Source: Fen-1258 sp947085815 (GTDB lineage: Bacteria > Bacteroidota > Ignavibacteria > Ignavibacteriales > Melioribacteraceae). From it: a DNA stretch of 62,964 nt. The position numbers and the translations under genes were made by a program. Shown here in pieces: positions 50,522-59,965 of the stretch. The stretch's first letter is position 1. Each line of letters begins with the position of its first letter. The notes below the pieces were generated by a model. The model was not told the origin of the DNA, did no database searches, and saw nothing but the letters and a program-made list of their open reading frames with translations. The stretch lies in assembly GCA_947085815.1 (NCBI GenBank), contig CAMTXU010000006.1:1-62964 (forward strand), written 5' to 3'.

Positions 50522-51763
50522 TTATCTATCCGTGCGCATAAACCAAAGTTCTCCTATGCTCAGCGTGACGTTGAATTTAAAAATATTTTCTTGAAGAAGA
50601 TTGTTGTCCGTTGTACCTCTTCTTCCGTATTGAAAACCTAAGTCGATTGTGTTATCAAAAGCGATGGGAAAAGCAATTCCGGTATAGATTGAAAATTGTT
50701 TAATGCCGTAGCCGTTAATATTGTATTGAGATTGCTCTAAACTAATGCCGGCTCTCACCATTACATGATTCCAAAAATCGTCAGTACGGTTTTCTATATC
50801 CCGGAATTCAAATCCGAGACTCATCTTATAATAGTCCTGCAAGTTGCTGACTCTTAAATTGTTGTTTGTGAATTGACTAAACGGCTGATAGACATAATCG
50901 AGTGTGAATGTGTATTTGTTCAATAAATTAAAGGAGGTTCCTACGCCAAGTTTATATGGCAGATTAGATTTTATTGAACCGGTAGAAGTTATTATTGTAC
51001 CGATTGAAGTTGTGGAATTATTCACACTGTCCCGGCTCAAAGTAATTGAAGGACTATAAACTATTCCAAATCTAAGGTCTTTTATGAACGAGTCGCCGAA
51101 AATTTTTGACAGGTTTCCGGAAATCAAACCGGCAGTCATGCCTATACCATGATAATTGGTCTCTCTGTTGAAGGAAACATTCCCAAATGTGGAATCGGAG
51201 ATAAACGTAACAGATGTTATATTTTCAATCCTGCCGAAATAATAGTCGTATGTAGCACCCAGTGAAATGTCCAATGGTAATTTGTATGAACCGCCGAGGA
51301 CAAATTTTGATAATCCTCCCTCACCGGAATATTTTACTGTATGATCATCAACCAGCGGATTGGATTGGATTTCTGAAATTTCATAGCCAACATCTGAAAA
51401 TGGTATTAATCCGACAGCAAACGAAATTCCATTTTCACGGTCAATAGGATATCCAGTAATCAAACCGGAAATATTTATTCTCGTATGAAAAACGGACGAG
51501 AGAGAATTTTTAGCATCGGTACCGGAGTAATGTACACCGCTTTCAAATCTGGATAAGCGGAGTTCTGTTAGACTGGCTGGATTGATAAAACTAAGATAAT
51601 CTTTGTCGATCAGCGCTATTCCCAATTCACCCATTGCAAATCTTCTTGCAGAAAAAGGAGAATGAATATCTCCCAAACCAAACCGAGTATATATTGAACC
51701 ACCCTCGGCAAAAATCGGTAAGGTGATAAATAGAAGCAGTATTGTTATTTTTAATTGTCTCAT
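50522..51763 (-). CDS. Outer-membrane beta-barrel protein
   Basis: 413 residues. A signal peptide (MRQLKITILLLFITLPIFA) is followed by IYTRFGLGDIHSPFSARRFAMGELGIA and NPASLTELRLSRFESGVHYS, as in FadL/OmpP1-like barrels of Bacteroidota. The rest is alternating beta strands with no other domain. It starts 3 nt after the DUF4270-like gene and probably works with it. Function unknown. Confidence 0.75.
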   Translation of the reverse strand: MRQLKITILLLFITLPIFAEGGSIYTRFGLGDIHSPFSARRFAMGELGIALIDKDYLSFINPASLTELRLSRFESGVHYSGTDAKNSLSSVFHTRINISGLITGYPIDRENGISFAVGLIPFSDVGYEISEIQSNPLVDDHTVKYSGEGGLSKFVLGGSYKLPLDISLGATYDYYFGRIENITSVTFISDSTFGNVSFNRETNYHGIGMTAGLISGNLSKIFGDSFIKDLRFGIVYSPSITLSRDSVNNSTTSIGTIITSTGSIKSNLPYKLGVGTSFNLLNKYTFTLDYVYQPFSQFTNNNLRVSNLQDYYKMSLGFEFRDIENRTDDFWNHVMVRAGISLEQSQYNINGYGIKQFSIYTGIAFPIAFDNTIDLGFQYGRRGTTDNNLLQENIFKFNVTLSIGELWFMRTDR

Positions 51764-51766
51764 GGA

Positions 51767-52966
51767 TTATTTTTTCTGTAAGTAAGTTATTTTTAATTTA
51801 GGTCTCAAAGCTTTATTGGAATTACCACTGCCATAAAAAGCAATTCTTGCTGCAGAATTAAATTCATCGAACAAAGTAAGAGATAAACCCTGATTGACAT
51901 GACCGTTTAACCACTTTTGAATCGCCCAAGAAATATCTCCCGAAAAAACATTATTCTTTCTTGATATGAATGAGACGGAAAGACTATCGCCCGATAATTT
52001 ATGCGCCGTGCTGTCTCCCCATAATTGAACATAGATGGAATCTGATTTTGGATTTCCATCCAATTCTTTCGATTCATCCACCGTCAATTCAAGAGTTGCC
52101 TTATTTATAATTGCTGTCTTTGGCAATGAACTTAGATCGAAAAAAAGTGATCCACGCAGAGTGTATCCACCTTCCAGATAAAAATTTGATGAGGCAGATG
52201 GTGTAAATCCAGCTCTTCTTGCTACTACATGAACATCTTCATCCGGTGCTACAACAAGAGTATCTTTATAATAGTTAGGGCGGTCAAGAACAATATATAT
52301 AAATGTCTCAGATTCTGTTGAGTTGGGTTGTACAGCAAGAAAACCCACCATCTTTGAAGTATTCCCCGGTCTGAGTATAATACCGTTATTCTTAGGTAAG
52401 GAAGTATTCAACTTATACATAAACCATTCTCTAACAACACTAGGCTGCAAATTAAACTTGACTGTAGTATCCGTCATGACTAAGCCAAATTTAAGATCTG
52501 CGGGCTCGTATTTTAGAAATTCGCTTTTACTGCTGTCTCGGTCAAAACCGGGGGCCGACCAATCACTGCGAACTTGATGCACTGTAAAATCGAATGCTGA
52601 TGAAATGTCACCGATAGTGTAGCGGGGAATCATCTCAATCCATGCTTCTCTTATAAGTACCTCATTATTAGAAATTCTTGCGAGTGTGGTATCCGGAAGA
52701 TAGATCTGGTACCTATATAATATTGAAGATTCTGAATAAGGGGTTTTGCCAAGGAGGAGATATTCGGAAGTTCCAAGTTTTGGTTTGTATTCATAGTAAG
52801 AAGTTTTCTGGAGTAAATTTGATTCATCGCTGTTAAGCTGCTGAAAAATAAATTTATCTTGTTCGGATAGTAAATTGGAACCGACAGAAGTAGGATCTTG
52901 ATTGCAAGAGATGAAGAGAACCGTAAGAACCACCCCTAAAAATGATAAACGCAAAAATCTGATCAA
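51767..52966 (-). CDS. DUF4270-like secreted lipoprotein
   Basis: 399 residues. Lipoprotein leader with SCNQDPTSVGSNLL after a hydrophobic segment (lipobox FISC). The body has RGSLFFDLSSLPKTAIINKATLEL and LRPKLKITY near the C-terminus, as in DUF4270 and DNRLRE-type surface domains. DUF4270 proteins are typically encoded next to glycogen synthase in Bacteroidota, as here two genes from glgA. Confidence 0.7.
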   Translation of the reverse strand: MIRFLRLSFLGVVLTVLFISCNQDPTSVGSNLLSEQDKFIFQQLNSDESNLLQKTSYYEYKPKLGTSEYLLLGKTPYSESSILYRYQIYLPDTTLARISNNEVLIREAWIEMIPRYTIGDISSAFDFTVHQVRSDWSAPGFDRDSSKSEFLKYEPADLKFGLVMTDTTVKFNLQPSVVREWFMYKLNTSLPKNNGIILRPGNTSKMVGFLAVQPNSTESETFIYIVLDRPNYYKDTLVVAPDEDVHVVARRAGFTPSASSNFYLEGGYTLRGSLFFDLSSLPKTAIINKATLELTVDESKELDGNPKSDSIYVQLWGDSTAHKLSGDSLSVSFISRKNNVFSGDISWAIQKWLNGHVNQGLSLTLFDEFNSAARIAFYGSGNSNKALRPKLKITYLQKK

Positions 52967-53542
52967 TTAATTTCCTCCGGTTAAATCATGAATAACAAAA
53001 TTGCACGCTTCAGTGAAATTAGCGGCTGTAAAATTGGGCTTTTTTCCCAGATTATGCAAGACAGAAATTTCTTTCTCAATCATTAAACTAACGAGTAAAA
53101 TTGTTTTTACACCGGCATTGATTCCCGACTCAACGTCGCTCGAACGATCTCCTATCATGTAAGATTGGGAGAGATCAATATCAAATTCTTCTGCAGCTTG
53201 AACAATCATAAGCGGAGAAGGTTTCCTACAAATTGATTTTTCCGGCGGATCAATATCGGGATGAAAAGGACAATAATAAAATGAATCAACCGAAGTTCCC
53301 TCCTCCATCAGCAATTCATTAATTCTACGGTTTACTGCATCAACATCTTCAATAGTCATCAATCCTTTGGCAACTCCCGCCTGGTTTGAGATAACAATAA
53401 CCCGAAAACCGAATTCATTTTTAAGTTTTTTAATACCTTCGGCAACCCCGGGAAGGATTACAATCTCGGAGGAATCTTTAATGTAGCCCGGATCGTGATT
53501 TATAGTTCCATCACGATCCAAAAAAATTGCCCGCTGCATCAA
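52967..53542 (-). CDS. D,D-heptose 1,7-bisphosphate phosphatase GmhB
   Basis: 191 residues. HAD-type nucleophile FLDRDGTINHDPGYI, SNQAGVAKG, the zinc-binding loop CPFHPDIDPPEKSICRKP and MIGDRSSDVESG. It acts in ADP-heptose synthesis for lipopolysaccharide core. Adjacent to glgA with no gap and to the DUF4270-like gene. Confidence 0.88.
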   Translation of the reverse strand: MMQRAIFLDRDGTINHDPGYIKDSSEIVILPGVAEGIKKLKNEFGFRVIVISNQAGVAKGLMTIEDVDAVNRRINELLMEEGTSVDSFYYCPFHPDIDPPEKSICRKPSPLMIVQAAEEFDIDLSQSYMIGDRSSDVESGINAGVKTILLVSLMIEKEISVLHNLGKKPNFTAANFTEACNFVIHDLTGGN

Positions 53543-55036
53543 TTAATCGGTAAGTTTTTTATAAAGATCGACATACTTCTTCGAAGAATTAAGCCAGCTA
53601 AAGTCTGACTGCATTCCATTACGCATTATTCTCTGCCAGGTTTCTTTATCGCTTGTGAAGACTTTGATAGCACGTTTAATCTCTCCCATCATCTCGGAAG
53701 CGGTATATTTTTCAAAAACAAAACCGTTGCCCAATTTAGTCTTAGGGTTGTATTGCTGTACGGTATCTGCTAAGCCGCCGGTTTTACGGACGATGGGAAC
53801 TGTGCCATACATTAAGCTGTACATCTGATTCAACCCGCACGGTTCAAATTTAGACGGCATCAAGAACATATCGGAGCCGGCTTCAATTAGATGAGCGAGT
53901 TCATCATCAAATCCTATGTAGCAAGAAAATTTCTCGTTATATTTTGACCCCATACTTGTTAAAAATTTGTGATATTTCTTATCGCCCGTTCCCAGGACAA
54001 CGAGATGGATTTTCAATTTCATCAATGCCGGGAGTGCTTTTTCAATAAGGTCCATCCCTTTATTATCATAGAGGCGTGATATCATACCAATTACAGGTGT
54101 ATCTTCTTTAGCTTCGAAATTAAAATTATCGGCTAAAGCCTGTTTACTCTCCCGCTTAAGTTCCAAATTCTTAGTAGAAAATCTCTTCGGAATTTTAGTG
54201 TCAACTTCGGGATTCCAAATTGTATCATCAATTCCGTTAATAATTCCGTACAGATCTTTTTTGCGTTTGCTTAAAATATCGTTCAAACCAAAGCCGAAGT
54301 CTTTATTCATATAGATCTCCTTAGCGTAAGTTTCGCTAACTGTGGTAATCATATCAGAATAAAGCAAACCACTCTTTAAAAAATTAAGTTTTCCCTTATG
54401 AAGAACACCTTTTTCGCTTTCCAGTTCTTTAGGAAGAGCTGTTTTGTAAAAGTTAGCCTTTGGAAAAACACCCTGAAAAGAGAGATTATGAATTGTGAAA
54501 ACAGTCTTAATTGGTTTGAATAAAGGATTGTTTTTATAAGTGGATTTAAGATACGCCGGAATTAACGCCGTCTGCCAGTCATTGCAATGAATGATGTCCG
54601 GTGTCCATCCTAATTTTGTAATAAGTTCGAAGACCGCACGGTTGAGAAGGATAAATCTATCATCATTATCCGGATATTCTTCACCGGTCAGCGGATCGGT
54701 GTACAAACTATGTCTGCTTCCGTAAAACTGCGGATTATCCAGAAAATAGATTTGTACTCGTGTTTTTGGTCCTATCAAGAAGGATGAGCGTAAAGAGAAA
54801 ATTACCTCCTGCTCGCCAATATTGATCTTTAGATCTTTCAATCTAACCACTTCATGGATCTTAAATTTTCTTTCGTCAATCGCGCCATACTTAGGGACGA
54901 TAATTCTTACAAAATGTCCCATCTCTTGTAATTTTTGTGGCAGAGCTGATGAAACGTCGGCAAGACCGCCTGTTTTGATAAATGGAACTACTTCTGAAGT
55001 TGCAAAAAGGATTTTTAACTTTTTTCCTGCAGGCAT
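53543..55036 (-). CDS. Glycogen synthase GlgA
   Basis: 497 residues, bacterial ADP-glucose type (GT5). KTGGLADVSSALPQKL binds ADP-glucose. HCNDWQTALIPAYL, FTIHNLSFQG and PSKFEPCGLNQMYSLMYGTVPIVR are further signatures. It starts the minus-strand glgA-gmhB-DUF4270-OMP group, divergent from hutI. Confidence 0.95.
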   Translation of the reverse strand: MPAGKKLKILFATSEVVPFIKTGGLADVSSALPQKLQEMGHFVRIIVPKYGAIDERKFKIHEVVRLKDLKINIGEQEVIFSLRSSFLIGPKTRVQIYFLDNPQFYGSRHSLYTDPLTGEEYPDNDDRFILLNRAVFELITKLGWTPDIIHCNDWQTALIPAYLKSTYKNNPLFKPIKTVFTIHNLSFQGVFPKANFYKTALPKELESEKGVLHKGKLNFLKSGLLYSDMITTVSETYAKEIYMNKDFGFGLNDILSKRKKDLYGIINGIDDTIWNPEVDTKIPKRFSTKNLELKRESKQALADNFNFEAKEDTPVIGMISRLYDNKGMDLIEKALPALMKLKIHLVVLGTGDKKYHKFLTSMGSKYNEKFSCYIGFDDELAHLIEAGSDMFLMPSKFEPCGLNQMYSLMYGTVPIVRKTGGLADTVQQYNPKTKLGNGFVFEKYTASEMMGEIKRAIKVFTSDKETWQRIMRNGMQSDFSWLNSSKKYVDLYKKLTD

Positions 55037-55125
55037 TTAGAGTTGTCCTTCATAATTTAATGTGCAAAATTACGAAAATTGAGCGGGATAGACAAAATTA
55101 TTGGAAAATAAAGCTTTACTTTCTC

Positions 55126-55133
55126 TATTTTTG
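55126..55133 (+). promoter_or_regulatory. Candidate -7 box for hutI
   Basis: TATTTTTG fits the TAnnTTTG -7 element of Bacteroidota promoters. TTGG at 55101-55104 could be the upstream element, but the gap is slightly long. It lies 24 bp before the hutI ATG in the 120-bp divergent region. Confidence 0.35.
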
Positions 55134-55156
55134 AAATGTCCCTTAACTGACGAGAT

Positions 55157-56410
55157 ATGAAAACATTATTTAAGAATCCTATACAAATTGCCACGGTTGA
55201 TACCAAAAGCAGCCATTTCAAGCGCGGAAAAGATCTTTCGAATATCGCCCCTCTTTCCGAGCATTCTATTCTCGTTGAAGACGGAATTATCAAAGATATA
55301 GTACCATCCTCTTCCCTACCGAAAATTACGGCGGAAAGAACAATAGACCTTACCGGTTTAATTCTTATCCCCGGTTTGGTTGAATGCCATACACACGCGG
55401 CTTATGCAGGTTCTCGTGCAAATGAATTTTTAATGCGGCTTAACGGCGCTACTTATGAAGAGATTTCAAACGCCGGCGGAGGTATCACCTCTACAATGCA
55501 TGCAGTACGTAACTCATCATTCGAAGAGCTTGTAAAACTCTTAAAACCACGAGTAGATCATTTCATCTCTCAAGGAGTTACAACTTTAGAAATCAAGAGC
55601 GGATACGGCTTAAGCTATTATGATGAGATAAAACTTCTTCAGGTTATTAATCACTTTAAAACTCATTCGGCTATAGATATCATCCCAACATTTCTCGGTG
55701 CGCATACTTATCCACCGGAATACAAGAACGATCATAAACAATATCTTAACCTTATTATTAACGAACTTCTTCCCTACATTATTAAAAATAATTTGTCTAA
55801 TCATGTAGACGCGTTTTGCGAGAAATCGGCTTTCTCAGCAGATGAGGTTGAAAAAATATTTTTGAAAGCAAAAAAACTCGGTTATAAATTGAGGCTTCAC
55901 ACAGAGCAATTCAACAACGTGGGAGGATTGGATGTGGCTCTCAAATTCAAAGCGCTTAGTGTAGATCATCTTGAAGTTATCGCGGAAAATGATATCCCAA
56001 AATTATCAAAAAGCGAAACTGTAGCAGTTCTCTTGCCCGGTGTCTCTTTCTACTTGGATTATGATTACGCCCCCGCCCGAAAGTTGATTGATAACAATGC
56101 CATCATCGCACTCTCGACAGATTATAATCCGGGTTCATCCCATATCCCTAATCTTCAATTAATCATGCAGCTTGCTGCCTTGAAGTTGAAAATGAGTGTT
56201 GAAGAAATTATATCTGCCGTTACAATTAATGCAGCTAAAGCGGTTGATATGAATGAACGGGTCGGAAGTATAGAGATTGGTAAAAAAGCAGACTTTGCCG
56301 TTTTTGCCGCAAAAGATTTTTCGGAAATTATCTATAACATCGGAATAAATTTGAATAAGTATACAATTAAAAATGGCGAAATCATTTATCAAAATGTGGA
56401 GAAATTATGA
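55157..56410 (+). CDS. Imidazolonepropionase HutI
   Basis: 417 residues. The amidohydrolase fold is shown by LVECHTHAAYAGSRANEF, EIKSGYGL, FLGAHTYPPEY, LRLHTEQFNNVGG and STDYNPGSSHIPN. It opens imidazolonepropionate to formimino-glutamate in histidine breakdown. Overlaps ftcD by 4 nt (ATGA). Confidence 0.95.
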   Translation: MKTLFKNPIQIATVDTKSSHFKRGKDLSNIAPLSEHSILVEDGIIKDIVPSSSLPKITAERTIDLTGLILIPGLVECHTHAAYAGSRANEFLMRLNGATYEEISNAGGGITSTMHAVRNSSFEELVKLLKPRVDHFISQGVTTLEIKSGYGLSYYDEIKLLQVINHFKTHSAIDIIPTFLGAHTYPPEYKNDHKQYLNLIINELLPYIIKNNLSNHVDAFCEKSAFSADEVEKIFLKAKKLGYKLRLHTEQFNNVGGLDVALKFKALSVDHLEVIAENDIPKLSKSETVAVLLPGVSFYLDYDYAPARKLIDNNAIIALSTDYNPGSSHIPNLQLIMQLAALKLKMSVEEIISAVTINAAKAVDMNERVGSIEIGKKADFAVFAAKDFSEIIYNIGINLNKYTIKNGEIIYQNVEKL

Positions 56411-57423
56411 AGATAATCGAATGTGTTCCAAACTTTAGCGATGGACGAAATCCAGAAACATTCGAAGCTATTAAAGAAGCTGTAGCGAAAGTTAAAGATG
56501 TTAAATTACTAAGCCTTGAACCGGATGCCGATTACAATCGTGTTGTGGTTACATTAGCAGGAAATGAAGAGGGAATTCTGAATGGTACGCTTACCGCTTG
56601 CCGGGTTGCTGCAGAATTTATTGATATGCGAAGACACAAAGGTGAACATCCCCGATTAGGAGCAATTGATGTAGTGCCGTTTGTACCTGTCTCAAATGTT
56701 ACTACCGAAGAGTGCGTGAAGATTTCTGAAGAGTTTGCAAGAATTATCAGTGCGGATTTGAATGTCCCCGTATATCTATATGAAAGTGCGGCACGTAAAG
56801 CCGATAGAAAAAGTTTGTCCAGCATTCGTCAAGGTGAATATGAAGGGTTAGAGAAAAAATTAAAAGATCCCAATTGGGCACCCGACTTTGGAGAAGCCGT
56901 TTTCAATCCTAAACTCGGTGCTATAGTAACCGGCTCACGTTTCTTCCTTATCGCGTTCAATGTAAATATTAATACGAACGATGTTAAATATTCCAAAGAA
57001 ATTGGAGAAGTGCTGCGTGAGAGCGGTTACGCAAAGCGAGATGAAAGTGGTAATATAGTTAAGGTGGATGGTAAATCGATTAAGGTAGCTGGACGTTTGA
57101 AAGAAGTAAAAGGAATGGGAGTTCTATTGGAGAAATATAACATTTCTCAAGTATCCATGAATTTAACCAACTATAATGTTACACCGATGCATGTTGCTTT
57201 TGAAGAAGCAAAGAAAGAAGCCTTACGTCTTGGTGTTGAAGTGAATGGAAGTGAAATTGTAGGACTTGTTCCTCTTGAGGCTATGCTTCAAGCCGGTAAA
57301 TTTTACACAAATGATAAAGAAACAGATGAAAAGAAATTAGTGAAAGCGGCGATTAATAATCTCGGGCTAAGCGCGCTTCATCCTTTCAACCCGGAAGAAA
57401 AAATAATTGAATATATGATTTAA
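56407..57423 (+). CDS. Glutamate formimidoyltransferase FtcD
   Basis: 338 residues. IIECVPNFSDGRNPETFEAI, RRHKGEHPRLGAIDVVPFVP, and YLYESAARKADRKSLSSIRQGEYEGL are the family segments. It transfers the formimino group to tetrahydrofolate. Only the transferase domain is present; the cyclodeaminase is the separate next gene. Confidence 0.94.
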   Translation: MKIIECVPNFSDGRNPETFEAIKEAVAKVKDVKLLSLEPDADYNRVVVTLAGNEEGILNGTLTACRVAAEFIDMRRHKGEHPRLGAIDVVPFVPVSNVTTEECVKISEEFARIISADLNVPVYLYESAARKADRKSLSSIRQGEYEGLEKKLKDPNWAPDFGEAVFNPKLGAIVTGSRFFLIAFNVNINTNDVKYSKEIGEVLRESGYAKRDESGNIVKVDGKSIKVAGRLKEVKGMGVLLEKYNISQVSMNLTNYNVTPMHVAFEEAKKEALRLGVEVNGSEIVGLVPLEAMLQAGKFYTNDKETDEKKLVKAAINNLGLSALHPFNPEEKIIEYMI

Positions 57424-57452
57424 ATAGCCATTAGCGGTTGGCTATTAGCTTT
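57423..57452 (+). repeat. Small hairpin between ftcD and fchA
   Basis: ATAGCCA (57424-57430) pairs with TGGCTAT (57439-57445). It belongs to the same AGC-rich repeat type as 4398-4433. It is in the 57-nt spacer of the hut transcript and could act as a processing or attenuation point. Confidence 0.45.
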
Positions 57453-57480
57453 AAGAAAAAAATTAAGAAAAGGAATTAAA

Positions 57481-58113
57481 ATGGATTTATCAAAAACACT
57501 TCAAGAATACTTTAATGAATTATCATCCAACTCGCCCACCCCCGGTGGAGGCAACGTAGCCGCAATGTGCGGCGCCCTATCAGCTAGCCTAGGGATGATG
57601 GTTTGTAATCTTACGATCGGTAAAAAGAAATACGCAGATGTTGAGCAAGAAATGATTTCTCTGAAAGATAAATTGGAAGGATATCAGAAGAAATTTTTTA
57701 ATCTCGGTTCTAAAGATAACGAAGCATTCGATAAAGTTATGGCGGCGTTCAAACTTCCAAAAGAAACAGACACCGAAAAAGAATTACGATCTGGTAAAAT
57801 AGAAGAAGCTACACTTGGTGCTGCAGAAGTTCCAACGGAGGTTATGAAAGCCTGCAGTGAAATTTTACCAATGATTAAAACTGTGATTGAAAAGGGAAAT
57901 AAAAATTCACTCTCCGATGCCGGCGTAGCTGTCTCATTAATTGCTACAGCGGCAGAATCCGCATATCTTAATGTGATGATCAACTGCGCGTCCTTGAGCA
58001 ATCAAACTATCGCCTCAGAAATTAAAAAACGTGCAGACATAAGGATGGATGAAATTTCTCAGACAAGTGAATATCTTGTAGAACGTGTTGTTAAAGAGGT
58101 CCAGTCTAAATGA
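57481..58113 (+). CDS. Formimidoyltetrahydrofolate cyclodeaminase FchA
   Basis: 210 residues. SNSPTPGGGNVAAMCGALSASL is the family signature, followed by helical sequence. It converts formimino-tetrahydrofolate to methenyl-tetrahydrofolate and ammonia, completing the one-carbon recovery from histidine. Overlaps the next gene by 4 nt. Confidence 0.93.
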   Translation: MDLSKTLQEYFNELSSNSPTPGGGNVAAMCGALSASLGMMVCNLTIGKKKYADVEQEMISLKDKLEGYQKKFFNLGSKDNEAFDKVMAAFKLPKETDTEKELRSGKIEEATLGAAEVPTEVMKACSEILPMIKTVIEKGNKNSLSDAGVAVSLIATAAESAYLNVMINCASLSNQTIASEIKKRADIRMDEISQTSEYLVERVVKEVQSK

Positions 58114-59414
58114 CTATGAAAGTGAAAAAATCTTTGAATTCTTTAGTTCCTGAGAAAAAATATATTCATCAACTATGGCACTCAGGTGCTCAGCCGATAC
58201 TAATTATTTTCTTTACCCTAATTTCATCCCTTCATGCACAAAAGGTTTCATTGGGTATAGATGTTCTTCAAAAGAATAGTTTTTCTCTTCTCACAGGAAA
58301 ACGTGTTGGCTTAATTACAAACCATACTGGAGTCAACAGTCAATTGCATTCAACACTTGACCTTTTCAAGAAAGCCTCCAATTTCAAATTGGCGGCAGTC
58401 TTTTCTCCTGAGCATGGATTAAAAGGTATGATTGGCGCCGGTCAGCAATTCAGTGACTATAAGGATACTTTAACTGGAATAAACTATTTCTCTTTATACG
58501 GCAAAACCCACAAGCCAACAAAGGAGATGTTGAGCGGAATTGATGTGCTGGTTTATGATATTCAGGATATTGGCGTTCGCTCTTACACTTACATAAGTAC
58601 GCTTGGATACGCTATGGAAGCCGCCGCAGAGAACAACATCGATTTCGTGGTTCTGGATAGACCAAATCCGTTAGGAGGGCTTAGAATAGAGGGAAATGTT
58701 GTTGAAGATGATTTTATTTCTTTCGTCAGCAGATTTAAAATTCCTTACGTTTATGGATTAACGTGCGGTGAACTCGCTAAACTGATCAATACTAAAAGCG
58801 CAATTGGCAACAAAGTAAAATGCCGTTTAAAAGTTGTTAAGATGGAGGGGTGGAATCGTAAAATGCAATTCAAAGATACCGGATTAATTTGGATTCCAAC
58901 TTCTCCTAATGTTCCCTACGAAGAAACACCATCTTATCTGGTTGGAACGGGAGTTCTCGGTGAGCTTATTGTAGTCGGAATCGGGATTACTTATACTCTT
59001 TCCTTTCAAACTTTTGCCGCAGAATGGATTGATGCCGATACTCTTGCTTCAAGAATGAATTCTCTTAAGCTGCCCGGTATTCTATTTAGACCAATCTCCT
59101 ACAAAGTTCTTTACGGCGATTGGAAAGATAAAATTTTTAACGGCGTTCAACTCCATATCACCGATTATGAAAAAGTTAATCTGCTTGAACTGCAGTTCTA
59201 CTTCATGCAGGTGCATAATGAACTTTATCCCGATAAAGATCCCTTTACACTGGCAACCTCAAACCGTCTCAAAATGTTTGACAAGGTGATGGGTACGGAT
59301 AAAGTGAGGAAGAAATTTTCGAAAGATTTCCGTGTAGCACATATTCACAAATTTTTGAACAAAGATCTGGATTGGTTCCGGAAGCTTTCGCAAAGATATT
59401 ATCTCTACAAGTAA
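58110..59414 (+). CDS. NamZ/DUF1343-type exo-beta-N-acetylmuramidase
   Basis: 434 residues. After a leader ending near LHAQ come GKRVGLITNHTGVNSQ, AAVFSPEHGLKG, VLVYDIQDIGVRSYTYISTL and VVLDRPNPLGG, typical of DUF1343. Characterised NamZ removes terminal N-acetylmuramate from peptidoglycan fragments in the periplasm. The leader has a long n-region: about 28 residues (LVPEKKYIHQLWHSGAQP) precede the hydrophobic stretch and seem to come from an inserted repeat. ATG 58110 overlaps the fchA stop; ATG 58116 is equally possible. Confidence 0.85.
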   Translation: MTMKVKKSLNSLVPEKKYIHQLWHSGAQPILIIFFTLISSLHAQKVSLGIDVLQKNSFSLLTGKRVGLITNHTGVNSQLHSTLDLFKKASNFKLAAVFSPEHGLKGMIGAGQQFSDYKDTLTGINYFSLYGKTHKPTKEMLSGIDVLVYDIQDIGVRSYTYISTLGYAMEAAAENNIDFVVLDRPNPLGGLRIEGNVVEDDFISFVSRFKIPYVYGLTCGELAKLINTKSAIGNKVKCRLKVVKMEGWNRKMQFKDTGLIWIPTSPNVPYEETPSYLVGTGVLGELIVVGIGITYTLSFQTFAAEWIDADTLASRMNSLKLPGILFRPISYKVLYGDWKDKIFNGVQLHITDYEKVNLLELQFYFMQVHNELYPDKDPFTLATSNRLKMFDKVMGTDKVRKKFSKDFRVAHIHKFLNKDLDWFRKLSQRYYLYK

Positions 59415-59561
59415 AATTTGAGTTTCACAATTGAAATGGTCTTCCCCCTAACTGTATTACACCTTTATGACCAATGATTCGCGCAGATATGTTCAAATGG
59501 TTAGCAGAACATTAATAATCGTCTTCCTAAGGTATTGGTTTTCGAGAGTTTATAGAACACC

Positions 59562-59900
59562 CTACTCCCAATCTCTGATTGCAAAACGAAGAATAAAACA
59601 ATAAAAATAAAACATCCCCAAAGCCGCATACTGAAGTACAAATGCGTAAGAGTCAACAAACATTAGCAACAGCAAAGGCGTACCAACAATTATCAAGAAA
59701 AAAATAATCCATCCAAACCGTCTTTCCTCAATTAATATTTTTAGCATGAATGGAGTAAACAAAACTGCTGCAATAGCAGTTAAAATTAAAGCTAAAGCCC
59801 AGAATGAACTTAAAAGGAATAACAACATAGTTGAAAGTTCATAACCCAGCCATGTTCTAAGTTTGTCCACATTATAACTTTTAGAAATATTTATCTCCAT
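59562..59900 (-). CDS. Small membrane protein of unknown function
   Basis: 112 residues with three or four predicted spans (about 18-55, 63-80, 83-107). There is a conserved-looking RRFGWIIFF segment. No family recognised. It ends in a convergent arrangement with the NamZ-like gene. Confidence 0.6.
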   Translation of the reverse strand: MEINISKSYNVDKLRTWLGYELSTMLLFLLSSFWALALILTAIAAVLFTPFMLKILIEERRFGWIIFFLIIVGTPLLLLMFVDSYAFVLQYAALGMFYFYCFILRFAIRDWE

Positions 59901-59965
59901 CGCTCCTTCCTATGATGATCTCCGGAAATTTTCCCGGCAGTTGTGCGGTATGCTTAGTGATTTAT

